A DNA stretch of 64,000 bases. Source: Pseudomonas sp. ABC1 (GTDB taxonomy: Bacteria > Pseudomonadota > Gammaproteobacteria > Pseudomonadales > Pseudomonadaceae). The stretch is from contig NZ_CP058349.1 of assembly GCF_013395055.1 (NCBI RefSeq), positions 1,610,001 through 1,674,000 on the forward strand. The letters are read 5' to 3'. Both the position numbers and the translations under genes were made by a program. The notes beneath the pieces are model-generated. The model searched no databases. It was not told the origin of the DNA and saw only the letters and a program-made list of their open reading frames with translations. Shown piece after piece: positions 51,338-60,227 of the stretch. Every line of letters begins with the position of its first letter. Within the stretch, counting starts at the first letter, position 1.

Positions 51338-52096
51338 ATGAGCGATTCCAGACAGCGCTTCACCAATCGGGTACAGGACTACGTCAAGTTCCGCCCGAGC
51401 TACCCGGCCAGTCTGGTCGACTTCCTGCACGCCAATGGCGTGGGCCGGCAAGCCAGCGTGATCGACATCGGGGCCGGCACCGGTATCGCCAGCAAGCTGC
51501 TGCTGGATGCGGGGCATCCGCTGACCGCCGTCGAACCCAATGACGCCATGCGGGCCGCCGCGCAAGACTGGCTGAGTGGATACCCAGGCTATGCCAGCAT
51601 CGCCGGCAGTGCCGAACAGAGCGGCCTGCCGAATGCCTGCGCCGACCTCGTCATCGCCGCTCAGGCCTTTCACTGGTTCGATCCGGACGGCTGTCGCCGG
51701 GAGTTCAAGCGCCTGCTGCGCTCTGGCGGCCAGGTCGCATTGTTCTGGAACAGTCGCCGCCTGCGCGGCACCGCTTTCCTCGAAGGCTATGAAGCCCTGC
51801 TGCGCCAGCATGGCACCGACTACACCGATGTGGCGGAGCGCTACCCGGATGCGCGGCAGGTCGCCGAGTGGTTCCAGGGCGGCCTGCAGGCCCAGACCTG
51901 CATCGACAACAGCCAGCGGCTGGACTACGAAAGCCTCAAGGGACGACTACTCTCATCGTCCTACGCCCCAAGAGCGGACCACCCAGGTTATCCGGCCATG
52001 CTGGCCGCACTGGAAAAACTGTTCGACGCAACGCAACGCGACGGCCATATCGACTTCGACTACGACACCGAAGTCTATCTGGGGCGCCTGCCATGA
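51338..52096 (+). CDS. Class I SAM-dependent methyltransferase
   Basis: Cytoplasmic methyltransferase of 252 aa, similar to the YcgJ/UbiE-like Methyltransf_11 group. Motif I is VIDIGAGTGIASKLLLDAG, motif II VEPNDAMRAAAQ, and LVIAAQAFHWFDPDGCRREF is the acidic post-motif region often seen in small-molecule methyltransferases (QAFHWF). The substrate is unknown. Short gap after ETF-QO but separated by a hairpin. Confidence 0.88.
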   Translation: MSDSRQRFTNRVQDYVKFRPSYPASLVDFLHANGVGRQASVIDIGAGTGIASKLLLDAGHPLTAVEPNDAMRAAAQDWLSGYPGYASIAGSAEQSGLPNACADLVIAAQAFHWFDPDGCRREFKRLLRSGGQVALFWNSRRLRGTAFLEGYEALLRQHGTDYTDVAERYPDARQVAEWFQGGLQAQTCIDNSQRLDYESLKGRLLSSSYAPRADHPGYPAMLAALEKLFDATQRDGHIDFDYDTEVYLGRLP

Positions 52097-52677
52097 GCAG
52101 GACGACAAGGGCCGTAGCCTATTTGCAGCACCGAAGACCTTGTCGCGGAAACCTGCCCAACGTCCCACGAGCCAGAGCTATACGAGGCAAAACAGGCGAG
52201 TAACGCAGCATCGCAAAGTTACAGCAGAAGGCCAGCTTGCAGGGCGAGCACAGGGAATCAGGCGGAGCTTACGAGCTGTAAATGAGCTGCCCGAGCCTGT
52301 TTCTGACGCAGCCGTGCCGACGCGCAACAGACGTTGGGCAGGCTCTGGCAGCGCACCGCTCTTGCATACGACAGGTACACCCTGGCGGGAACATCGCTAT
52401 CTGCTCGGACTGGAGCGCCCCCGGCGAAAACATACCCGCACCGATAAAAGCTCAAATTCAGGGCATTCAATCGAAAGATCGGATCGTTATCCCGGCATTT
52501 CTCCAAATAAGGACCATCCAGGGAAATACATCCATACATTTTTTTCACTTACAGGGTGCGGGTTTTCCGCATCTCATCCGTCTTTACCTTTAGAGATCGG
52601 CGAATTCGCGTCGGCTCCGTGAAAAAAGACGTTTGGCCTGCCATGGCACAGGCCCTGTCATGGCCAGAGGGATCGCA
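52097..52677. other. Long gene-poor interval
   Basis: About 580 bp without a plausible gene. It holds copy B of the dispersed stem-loop repeat (52291-52348) and AT-rich DNA (52480-52600) that probably carries the promoter of the Fur-like gene. Frames crossing it have odd composition and no family motif. Confidence 0.5.
52291..52348. repeat. Dispersed stem-loop repeat, copy B
   Basis: About 58 bp beginning CCGAGCCTGTTTCTGACGCA and ending GTTGGGCAGGCTCTGG, about 70 percent like copy A at 44829-44885, with inverted ends GAGCCTG / CAGGCTC. Confidence 0.6.
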
Positions 52678-53007
52678 ATGACTTTTCAGAACACCCCCAA
52701 CCACGCCCTGCGACAGATACTCAACGAGGCCGGGCTCAAGGTGAGCCTGCCGCGCCTGAAAGTGCTGGCGCTGTTCCGGGACCACACGCTGGCCTCCGAA
52801 GGCCTGTCCTGCAAGGAACTGCACAACCTGCTGGTGGAAACGGGCACGCCGGTATCGCTGCTGTGCGTTCGCCAGATGCTGCCTCGCCTGTGCAACAGCA
52901 ACCTGCTGACCTGCGACGATGACAAGACCTATCGCTTGAATACCGATGTATTGGCCGAAGCAGCCAATCAGCCGAGCTCGGAGCAGCGCCTGGTCGCCAA
53001 CGCCTGA
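52678..53007 (+). CDS. Fur-like winged-helix protein (DNA-binding half only)
   Basis: Protein of 109 aa that looks like the N-terminal winged-helix domain of the Fur family: NHALRQILNEAGLKVSLPRLKVLALF, then LSCKELHNLLVETGTPVSLL and VRQMLPRLCNSNLLTCDDDK. The C-terminal dimerisation domain and the HHH-x-H/C-x-x-C metal sites of true Fur are absent. Similar short iron-responsive proteins are known in Pseudomonas, but the metal response here is unproven. The start at 52678 has AGAGGG 6 nt upstream. Confidence 0.75.
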   Translation: MTFQNTPNHALRQILNEAGLKVSLPRLKVLALFRDHTLASEGLSCKELHNLLVETGTPVSLLCVRQMLPRLCNSNLLTCDDDKTYRLNTDVLAEAANQPSSEQRLVANA

Positions 53008-53020
53008 GCGACCGCCCGGC

Positions 53021-53584
53021 TCAGGCACGGCAGATGGGAAAGAATACTCCTGCGCTCCACACCCCCAGCCAGGAAACGCCGCCCACGTCATGAGGAACGG
53101 CCAGTTCCGCCAACTGGTAGAAGACGTTCCGGTGGATCAGCGCCTCCAGGTTCGCGCGGACATGCACATAGGGTGATGGCTCGCCGCTGTGCGGGTCGCT
53201 GACAAAGCGCAAGGGATGCTCAGGTCCGGCCTGAACCTCATCCTCGACCTGGGTCGTGAAATGCAGTACCTGGGCGGCTCCCGAGCCACTGACCACCAGG
53301 CTGGTCGCAATGAAGGGGGCATCGTCGACACGGATGCCCACCTTTTCCACTGGCGTCACCAGGAAATAGTCGTCGCCGTCGCGCCGGATGATCCCGGAAA
53401 ACAACCGAACCATGGCCTTTCGGCCAATGGGCGTCCCCATGTAGAACCAGGTCCCATCACGGGCGATGCGCATGTCGATATCGCCACAGAAATCGGGATT
53501 CCACAGGTGCACCGGGAGCGGCCCTTTGCGCACCCCGGCGGGAATCTGTCCCAGCAACGTGCCTGCCTTGTCCGAGTCGGACAT
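53021..53584 (-). CDS. DUF1285 family protein
   Basis: Protein of 187 aa with the DUF1285 layout: PLPVHLWNPDFCGDIDMRIA (residues 23-42), DGTWFYMGTPIGRKAMVRLF and ILRRD-like IIRRDGDDYFLVTPVEKVGI. No signal peptide; probably cytoplasmic. I know of no established function. Convergent with the Fur-like gene and adjacent to a DUF4823 lipoprotein, as in other Pseudomonas genomes near the ETF-QO gene. Confidence 0.85.
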   Translation of the reverse strand: MSDSDKAGTLLGQIPAGVRKGPLPVHLWNPDFCGDIDMRIARDGTWFYMGTPIGRKAMVRLFSGIIRRDGDDYFLVTPVEKVGIRVDDAPFIATSLVVSGSGAAQVLHFTTQVEDEVQAGPEHPLRFVSDPHSGEPSPYVHVRANLEALIHRNVFYQLAELAVPHDVGGVSWLGVWSAGVFFPICRA

Positions 53585-53638
53585 ACCAGTCTCCCTCCTT
53601 CGCGTTGACGCTCATGGCAACAGGCCGTCAGGAACCTG

Positions 53639-54241
53639 TTAACGCCCCACGCCCAGCAAGCGCTTGGCATAGTCCTTGAAGGGCGGCCCCAGCAGTTCCT
53701 GAGGCTTGGAGTCGTAGGACGTCAGCAGCCCGCTGCGGATACGTATATGGGCCGTATCCACCAGGTAATGGGTGTTGGTTTCCAGCAGCATCATCTGGAT
53801 ATTGCCCGAATCGAACCCCAGCCTCGACACATCGCGCTGATCATCCCACTCCTCCAAGGTGCCGATACGGTCATCGGCGGAGGCAAAGCGGGTATACAGC
53901 AGATAGTGCGCACCGAAGGAACGGGCCTCGGCCATCGCCTCTTCCAGCCCGAGCGGCGCTTGCGCACGGCGCAACCTCGGGAAGTACTCGACGAAACCAT
54001 TGAACGCCTGTTCGGCCAGCAGGTTCGGCCGAGGCTGGGTATTACCCACCGGGCTAAAATACCCTTGGGCGATATAGATGAAGGAATCGGGTTGCAGGCG
54101 CCACGGACTGGCACGACGGACATCGCTGTGATCGAGAATGCCCGCATCACGCAACTGCTCGCGGCTGCCCTCGGCCATGTCGCTGACCTTCATGCAACCG
54201 CCCAGCGCCATGAGCAGCAGTGATGCAACGAGGATTCGCAT
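53639..54241 (-). CDS. DUF4823 lipoprotein
   Basis: Lipoprotein of 200 aa: signal MRILVASLLLMALGGC with the lipobox LGGC at residues 13-16, then a domain with LRDAGILDHSDVRRASPWRL and ARSFGAHYLLYTRFA. Function unknown. I start at the ATG at 54239-54241 because it gives a standard lipoprotein signal; the longer frame adds 19 residues of no signal character. Confidence 0.82.
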   Translation of the reverse strand: MRILVASLLLMALGGCMKVSDMAEGSREQLRDAGILDHSDVRRASPWRLQPDSFIYIAQGYFSPVGNTQPRPNLLAEQAFNGFVEYFPRLRRAQAPLGLEEAMAEARSFGAHYLLYTRFASADDRIGTLEEWDDQRDVSRLGFDSGNIQMMLLETNTHYLVDTAHIRIRSGLLTSYDSKPQELLGPPFKDYAKRLLGVGR

Positions 54242-54338
54242 ACGGAAAACTCCCACCGGTGAAGCGGCCGCGAGCTGCAAGCCAGGAGCGAGCATCATAG
54301 CCTCAACTTGGAGCCTGAGGCGGATGAAGCTGCTAAAC

Positions 54339-54959
54339 CTAGTCGCGCTTGCGTTTGTTGCCCATGCGCACGCCGATATCCATCAGGAACTGGAAGAAGC
54401 CGTCCTGATCCTCCAGCACATTGCTCCAGAACGGCGAGTGGTACAGCGCCACCGCACCATGCACCAGCGCCCAGGCCGCGCAGTAATGGAAGTATGGCGG
54501 CACGTCTTCCAGCTTGCCGACGGCAATACGTTCCTTGATCAACTGCGTCAGGTGCTCGAAGTTGGAGGCTCGGATACGGTGCAGCTCCTCGACCATCTCT
54601 GGCACCTGGTTGCTCTTGACCACCTTTTCCTCCAGGCGGTCGAACAAGCGGTAACGCTGGGGGTCGCGCATGCGGAACTCGAAATAGGCGCGCGACAGGG
54701 CTTCCTTGTCATGCTCCAGTTCGGGTGAATGCAGCAACTGATTGAGATCGCGTTCGTAGTCGAGCATCAGCCGCAGGTAGATCTCGGCCTTGGACTTGAA
54801 GTGCTTGTAGATGGTGCCCTTGCCGATACCGACAGTGTCGGCGATGGTTTCCACCGTCACGCGGTCCTCGCCCTCATCGAGAAAAAGCTGCAGCGCGGTG
54901 TCGAGGATTTCCTGTTCGCGCCGCCGAAACTCACGGACCTTACGAGGTTCATTCTGCAT
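54339..54959 (-). CDS. TetR family transcriptional regulator
   Basis: Repressor-type regulator of 206 aa. The N-terminal HTH is REQEILDTALQLFLDEGEDRVTVETIADTVGIGKGTIYKHF over residues 14-54, followed by the helical ligand domain. Ligand and targets unknown. It is divergent from the aminotransferase gene with 76 bp between starts, so it may control that gene. The equivalent regulator is conserved in the tatD-holB neighbourhood of other Pseudomonas. Confidence 0.9.
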   Translation of the reverse strand: MQNEPRKVREFRRREQEILDTALQLFLDEGEDRVTVETIADTVGIGKGTIYKHFKSKAEIYLRLMLDYERDLNQLLHSPELEHDKEALSRAYFEFRMRDPQRYRLFDRLEEKVVKSNQVPEMVEELHRIRASNFEHLTQLIKERIAVGKLEDVPPYFHYCAAWALVHGAVALYHSPFWSNVLEDQDGFFQFLMDIGVRMGNKRKRD

Positions 54960-55035
54960 GGGGAAGAAACTACGGCTTCTGCATCGGGCCGATTATTATG
55001 CCTATCAATCGAAAAAATGCACGGAAGACGGAGCA

Positions 55036-56163
55036 ATGAACGAGCACTTCCCCCACGCCGACGGCCTGCGCTACCTGAACCACGCCGCCGTCGCCCCCTG
55101 GCCCCGGCGCAGCGCCAAGGCCGTCAGCGCGTTCGCAGCGGAAAACGCGCGCCTCGGCGCACGCGACTATCCGCAATGGCTGCGCACCGAACAACGTCTG
55201 CGCGAGCGCCTCGCCCGCCTGCTCGGCGCGCAAGGCACAGCCGATATCGCGCTGGTCAAGAACACCTCGGAAGCGCTCTCCTTCGTCGCCTTTGGCCTGG
55301 ACTGGCGCCCTGGTGACCAGATCGTCATCAGCGACGAGGAGTTTCCCTCCAACCGTGTCGTCTGGGAGGCCTTGCGCCCGCGCGGCGTCGAAGTCATCCA
55401 GGTCAGCCTGAAAGGCCATGATCCGGAAGCCGACCTGCTCGCCGCCTGCGGCTCGCGTACACGGTTGATGGCCATCAGCGCGGTGCAATACGCCAGCGGC
55501 CTGCGCCTCGATCTGCAACGCCTGGGCGAAGGGTGCGAGCGCCAAGGCGTACTGCTGTGCATCGACGCCATCCAGCAACTGGGGGCGTTACCCTTCGATG
55601 TCCGACAGAACCGCTGTGCTTTCGCCATGGCCGATGGACACAAGTGGATGCTCGGCCCGGAGGGATTGGGCGTGTTCTATTGCCGCAGCGATCTGCGCGA
55701 ACGCCTCGAACTGCATGAGTACGGCTGGCATATGCTGGAGAACGCTGGCGATTACGATCGCCAGGAATGGAAGCCCGCACGCACCGCCCGTCGTTTCGAG
55801 TGCGGCAGCCCGAACATGCTCGGCGCCGTGGCGCTGGAGGCCAGCCTGTCGCTGCTGGAGGAGGTCTCCATCGCTGAAGTGGAAAGGTCCCTCGCCCAGC
55901 GTATCGAGCAATTGCACCAGGGGCTTTCAGCGGTTCCAGGCCTGCGCCTGCTCAGCCCGACGGAGCCTGCGCGTCGCTCGGGCATCCTCAGCTTCAGCCT
56001 GGACGGCTGGGACAACGGAACACTCTTCGGGCGCCTGAAAGACGAGCAGATTGTCTGCGCCCAGCGCGGCGGCGGTATCCGCTTCTCACCGCACTTCTAT
56101 ACCCCGGCACAGGTGATCGAAGACAGTGTCGCCATCGTCCGGCGACTGGCCCGCGAGCGCTGA
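55036..56163 (+). CDS. PLP-dependent class V aminotransferase
   Basis: NifS/SufS-like fold enzyme of 375 aa. The PLP lysine is in ADGHKWMLGPEGLGVFY, with DAIQQLGALPFDVRQN before it and the N-terminal segment YLNHAAVAPWPRRSAKAV. A cysteine desulfurase active-site loop is not obvious, so it is more likely an aminotransferase or isomerase-type member; substrate unknown. I start at ATG 55036; a longer frame overlaps the TetR gene antisense and is implausible. Confidence 0.87.
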   Translation: MNEHFPHADGLRYLNHAAVAPWPRRSAKAVSAFAAENARLGARDYPQWLRTEQRLRERLARLLGAQGTADIALVKNTSEALSFVAFGLDWRPGDQIVISDEEFPSNRVVWEALRPRGVEVIQVSLKGHDPEADLLAACGSRTRLMAISAVQYASGLRLDLQRLGEGCERQGVLLCIDAIQQLGALPFDVRQNRCAFAMADGHKWMLGPEGLGVFYCRSDLRERLELHEYGWHMLENAGDYDRQEWKPARTARRFECGSPNMLGAVALEASLSLLEEVSIAEVERSLAQRIEQLHQGLSAVPGLRLLSPTEPARRSGILSFSLDGWDNGTLFGRLKDEQIVCAQRGGGIRFSPHFYTPAQVIEDSVAIVRRLARER

Positions 56164-56294
56164 TACCCACGGAACAGAACGCGCGGTTGCAAAACACCGG
56201 GAAGCGACAATACTCCAGCTACCGGCCTGTCATTTCCCCCGACTGCCAGGCCGGCTGGAGGTGCGTGGAACGCCCTCCATTCCTGATGGTATTG

Positions 56295-56321
56295 ACCCGG
56301 CCTCCCGTCCGGGTTCTTTTT
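56295..56321 (+). terminator. Terminator after the aminotransferase gene
   Basis: ACCCGG-CCTCCCGT-CCGGGT hairpin followed by TTCTTTTTA. It abuts the stop of the convergent permease gene. Confidence 0.85.
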
Positions 56322-57714
56322 ATCCGCGGTTGGCCGATGACGACTGGCGCAGGCGATAGCAGAGCCAGATGAAAGCAACCCAGAACGGCAATGCGATCAC
56401 CGACAGGCGAATGCCCGGAATCAGCAACATGGTGCCCAGCAGGAAGGCGACGAAGGCCAGACACAGGTAGTTGCCGAAGGGGAACCAGAAGGCCTTGAAG
56501 CCAGGCTCCACGCTTTGCGCCAGCATGCACTTGCGAAACTTCAGGTGTGCCAGGCTGATCATCGTCCAGTTGATCACCAGGGCCGCCACCGCCAGCGTCA
56601 TCAGCAGCTCCAGCGCGTCTTGCGGAAAGAGGAAATTGACCAGCACACAGATCAGCGTCATCGCCGCCGATACCGCGATCCCCAGCACCGGTACGCCCCG
56701 CTTGTTGAGTTTCAGCAAGGCACGCGGCGCATCCCCTTGCGCCGCCAGCCCATAGAGCATCCGGCTGTTGCAGTAGACGCCGCTGTTGTAGACCGACAGT
56801 GCGGCGGTCAGCACCACGAAGTTGAGGATATGTGCCGCCGTGTCGCTGCCAATCAGCGAGAACACCTGCACGAAGGGACTGCCGCTGTAGGGATCGCCGG
56901 CCGCTCCGAGAATCTCCAGAAGCCGGTCCCAGGGATAGAGCGCCAACAGCAGGCTCAACGCCCCGATATAGAAAATCAGGATGCGGTAGACCACCTGATT
57001 GATCGCCTTGGGGATCACCTGGCGTGGGTTGTTCGCCTCGGCGGCGGTGATGCCCACCAGCTCCAGACCGCCGAAGGAGAACATGATGATCGCCAGCACC
57101 ATCACCAGGCCACCGACACCGTTGGGGAAGAAACCACCGTGCTGCCAGAGGTTGGCAATACTGGCTTGCTCGCCACCCCGGCCACTGAACAGCAGGTAGC
57201 TGCCCAGCAGGATCATGCCTACGATGGCCACCACCTTGATGATGGCGAACCAGAACTCCGTCTCGCCGAAAATCCGCACATTGTTCAGATTGATCAGGTT
57301 GACCGCGACGAAGAACACCATGGCCGTGGCCCAGGTCGGCACCTCGGGCCACCAGTACTGCACGTACTTGCCGACCGCCGTCAGCTCCGCCATGCCAACC
57401 AGCACGTACACCGCCCAGTAGTTCCAGCCCGACAGGAAGCCCGCATAAGGCCCCCAGTACTTATGGGCGAAATGGCTGAAGGAGCCCGCCACCGGCTCTT
57501 CGACGATCATTTCGCCCAGTTGGCGCATGATCAGGAAAGCGATGAAACCGCCGATCGCGTAGCCAAGGATCATCGACGGCCCTGCGGACTTGAGCACGCC
57601 GGCGGAACCGAGGAACAACCCCGTACCGATGGCACCGCCCAGGGCGATCAACTGGATATGGCGGTTCTGCAGACCGCGCTCGAGCGACCTGCCGTGTGAA
57701 GAATCCGATTTCAT
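56320..57714 (-). CDS. Amino acid permease (AroP/PheP-like, APC superfamily)
   Basis: Inner-membrane H+-coupled importer of 464 aa with twelve predicted helices. It begins MKSDSSHGRSLERGLQNRHI and has the AAT-family signatures IQLIALGGAIGTGLFLGSAG, FLIMRQLGEMIVEEPVAGSF, WNYWAVYVLVGMAELTAVGK and VGITAAEANNPRQVIPKAIN. The close match to E. coli AroP over the first helices suggests aromatic amino acids, though related permeases take other substrates. I start at the ATG at 57712-57714. Confidence 0.88.
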   Translation of the reverse strand: MKSDSSHGRSLERGLQNRHIQLIALGGAIGTGLFLGSAGVLKSAGPSMILGYAIGGFIAFLIMRQLGEMIVEEPVAGSFSHFAHKYWGPYAGFLSGWNYWAVYVLVGMAELTAVGKYVQYWWPEVPTWATAMVFFVAVNLINLNNVRIFGETEFWFAIIKVVAIVGMILLGSYLLFSGRGGEQASIANLWQHGGFFPNGVGGLVMVLAIIMFSFGGLELVGITAAEANNPRQVIPKAINQVVYRILIFYIGALSLLLALYPWDRLLEILGAAGDPYSGSPFVQVFSLIGSDTAAHILNFVVLTAALSVYNSGVYCNSRMLYGLAAQGDAPRALLKLNKRGVPVLGIAVSAAMTLICVLVNFLFPQDALELLMTLAVAALVINWTMISLAHLKFRKCMLAQSVEPGFKAFWFPFGNYLCLAFVAFLLGTMLLIPGIRLSVIALPFWVAFIWLCYRLRQSSSANRG

Positions 57715-57760
57715 CGGGTGCGCCTTGTCGTGTTCAGGGGAAGGACCGGTGACCCGATCC

Positions 57761-58546
57761 TCAATCGGCCACGCGGGCCAGGGGGAACAACCGGCGGAAA
57801 TTCGCGCCAGTCTGCTCGACCAGTCGTTCGTAGCTTTCCCCGCGCAGCATGGCGAGGAACGTCGCGACCTCGCGCACATACTGTGGCAGGTTCGACTTGC
57901 CCCGGTGCGGCATCGGCGCCAGGTAGGGCGAGTCGGTTTCCACCAGCAGGCGGTCCGCCGGCACTTGGCGGGCAACATCGCGCAACGCATCGGCATTGCG
58001 GAAGGTGACGATGCCCGACAGGGAAATGTAGTAACCGAGGTCCAGCGCCGCTCGGGCCATGTCCCAATCCTCGGTGAAGCAGTGCAACACGCCCGCCTGT
58101 GGCAGGTCGGCCTCGCGCAACAGCGCCAGGGTGTCGGCCCGCGCCGCCCGCGTGTGCACGATCACGGGCTTGCCGGTGCTGCGCGCGGCCTCCAGGTGCA
58201 AGCGAAAGGAGCGCTGCTGGGATTCGGCGGTTTCCGGCTGGTAGTGGTAATCCAGCCCGGTTTCGCCGATGGCCACCACATGCGGGTGATCGAGCTCGCC
58301 CAGCAGCCAGTCCAGTCCCGGCTCACCACCTTCTGCGAGATCGAGCGGGTGAATACCGACGGAGCAATCCACGTCGGCATAACGCTCGCTCAGGGCCTTG
58401 ACCACCGCAGCATTCCCGGCACTGACGCCAATGCAGAGGAAATGCCCGACGCCGCAGCTTCGAGCCGAGTCCAGCGCTGCATCCAGCGAACCCTCGAAAG
58501 GGCTCAGGTCGAGCCGGTCGAGGTGGCAGTGGGAATCTATCAACAT
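57761..58546 (-). CDS. tatD: TatD family metal-dependent hydrolase
   Basis: TIM-barrel deoxyribonuclease-type hydrolase of 261 aa (TatD/YcfH). Metal ligands are visible in MLIDSHCHLDRLDL (HxH), GETGLDYHYQ (Glu), VIVHTRAA (His), VLHCFTED (His) and ETDSPYLAPMPHRGK (Asp). In other Pseudomonas a pilZ gene separates it from holB. Here only 69 bp lie between them. Confidence 0.93.
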   Translation of the reverse strand: MLIDSHCHLDRLDLSPFEGSLDAALDSARSCGVGHFLCIGVSAGNAAVVKALSERYADVDCSVGIHPLDLAEGGEPGLDWLLGELDHPHVVAIGETGLDYHYQPETAESQQRSFRLHLEAARSTGKPVIVHTRAARADTLALLREADLPQAGVLHCFTEDWDMARAALDLGYYISLSGIVTFRNADALRDVARQVPADRLLVETDSPYLAPMPHRGKSNLPQYVREVATFLAMLRGESYERLVEQTGANFRRLFPLARVAD

Positions 58547-58615
58547 ATACGTCAGTGACCGAGGACATCAGAGGAACGGGATTGTAGCAAGCTTCGAGCC
58601 CGCAGCCTGAGCCCG

Positions 58616-59602
58616 CTACGCCTTCCCACTCAACCCCGCCCATTGCACCAGCAGCGCTTCGAGCAACAGCACACGGTTCAGGTTGGCCTTGCCGAGCACC
58701 TTCTGCCGGTGCGCCAGCAGCCAGTCCTGCAGGGCCAGTACCTGCCCGGGCGTCGACTTTTTCGCCAGGTACTGCAAGACCTTGTGCATGTCCACGGCAC
58801 CCAGGTCCGCCTCATCCCCGGCCATCTGGCAGCGCAGGATGATATGCGCCCAGTCGCAGAACCAGTCGAACAGCAGCAGCAGCGGCACCGTATTCCAGCC
58901 TTCGGCCAACTGGCTGGGCGAGCTCTGCTGCTTGTGCAGTTTCTTGATGCCCTCGACCACCTGCTCGCGCATCGCCAGCACACCCTGCTCATGCAGTTTC
59001 AGTGCGGACAACGGCGAACCGGCGGCAAGGGCCAGCAATTCCTCACGCTCGCCTTCGGCCATCTGCGGCAAGCGTTCAGTCAGCCATGCCAGGCTCTGCT
59101 CCCGTGTCGGCAGCGGGCAAGCCTGCTGCTGGCAGCGACTCTTGATGGTGGGCAACAAACGGCTGGGCTGGTGACTGACCAGCAGCAGCACGGTGTTTCC
59201 CGAGGGCTCCTCGAGGCTTTTCAGCAGCGCGTTGGCGGCATTCAGGTTCATCGCCTCGGCCGGCTCCAGCAAGATCACCTTGCGTCCGCCAAGCTGGGCG
59301 GTCTGGGTCACGAAGCCAACCAGCTCCCGCACCTGATCGACACGAATGGCCTTGTCCGCCTCTTCCGGTTCGAGGATGAAATGGTCCGGATGGGTCTGTG
59401 CCGCCAACAACTGGCAGGCCTTGCACTGACCGCAGGCCCCCGTGTCCGTCGGCTGCTGGCAGAGCAGCAATGCCATCAGACGTTCTGCCAACTGTCGCTT
59501 GCCGATACCGGCCGGGCCATGCAGCAGATAGGCATGGGCATGTTGCCGGCGACCGGCAAGTTGCAGCCAGAGCGCCTGCTGCCAGGGAAGCGTTTCAGCC
59601 AT
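58616..59602 (-). CDS. holB: DNA polymerase III subunit delta prime
   Basis: Clamp-loader subunit, 328 aa, AAA+ fold. It has a P-loop-like AYLLHGPAGIGKRQLAERLM, a zinc module with C-x-x-C pairs in TGACGQCKACQLLAAQTHPD, the sensor I region LLLVSHQPSRLLPTIKSRCQ, and a C-terminal helical domain. The true start is the ATG at 59600-59602 (MAETLPWQQALW); the longer frame runs through tmk coding DNA. It overlaps tmk by 8 bp. Confidence 0.93.
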   Translation of the reverse strand: MAETLPWQQALWLQLAGRRQHAHAYLLHGPAGIGKRQLAERLMALLLCQQPTDTGACGQCKACQLLAAQTHPDHFILEPEEADKAIRVDQVRELVGFVTQTAQLGGRKVILLEPAEAMNLNAANALLKSLEEPSGNTVLLLVSHQPSRLLPTIKSRCQQQACPLPTREQSLAWLTERLPQMAEGEREELLALAAGSPLSALKLHEQGVLAMREQVVEGIKKLHKQQSSPSQLAEGWNTVPLLLLFDWFCDWAHIILRCQMAGDEADLGAVDMHKVLQYLAKKSTPGQVLALQDWLLAHRQKVLGKANLNRVLLLEALLVQWAGLSGKA

Positions 59603-60227
59603 GACGGCGTTCCAACAGCTCCGGCAGCAGAGCATCCAGCGACCGTTGCACCTGCTCCAGCGATTGCCCGGCATCGACCACCCGATAGCGCTGCGGCGCT
59701 GCGGCGGCACGCTGCAGGTAGGCCGTCCGCACCGCCTCGAAGAAGGCACTACCCTCCTGCTCGAAACGATCCAGTCGCCCACGGGCAGCCGCCCGCTTCA
59801 GGCCGACCTCGATCGGCAGGTCGAACACCAGGGTCAGGTCGGGGCGCACATCACCCTGCACGAACGACTCCAGTTGCGCGATGCGCTCGGAGGGCAGCCC
59901 GCGGCCGCCGCCCTGGTAGGCATAGGTGGCATCGGTAAAGCGGTCACAGAGCACCACACAACCCCTCGCCAGTGCCGGCAGGATCACCGTTGCCAGATGC
60001 TGGGCGCGTGCCGCGAAGACCAGCAGCAGCTCGGTATCGCTGGCCATCGCCTCGTCGGACGGCGTCAGCAGCAACTCACGGATACGCTCGGCCAGCGGTG
60101 TACCGCCCGGCTCGCGGGTCATCAGCACATCACAGCCAGCCTCGCGCAGGCGCGCCGCCAGGTACTCGCGATTGGTGCTCTTGCCGGCGCCTTCCGGGCC
60201 TTCCAGGGTAACGAACAGTCCGGCCAT
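59595..60227 (-). CDS. tmk: Thymidylate kinase
   Basis: Phosphorylates dTMP to dTDP. At 210 aa it has the P-loop LEGPEGAGKSTNREYLAARL, the DRF-type motif VLCDRFTDATYAYQGGGRGL and the LID-region arginines in KRAAARGRLDRFEQ. The ATG at 60225-60227 shares its A with the mltG stop (TGATG). It overlaps holB downstream. Confidence 0.96.
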   Translation of the reverse strand: MAGLFVTLEGPEGAGKSTNREYLAARLREAGCDVLMTREPGGTPLAERIRELLLTPSDEAMASDTELLLVFAARAQHLATVILPALARGCVVLCDRFTDATYAYQGGGRGLPSERIAQLESFVQGDVRPDLTLVFDLPIEVGLKRAAARGRLDRFEQEGSAFFEAVRTAYLQRAAAAPQRYRVVDAGQSLEQVQRSLDALLPELLERRHG

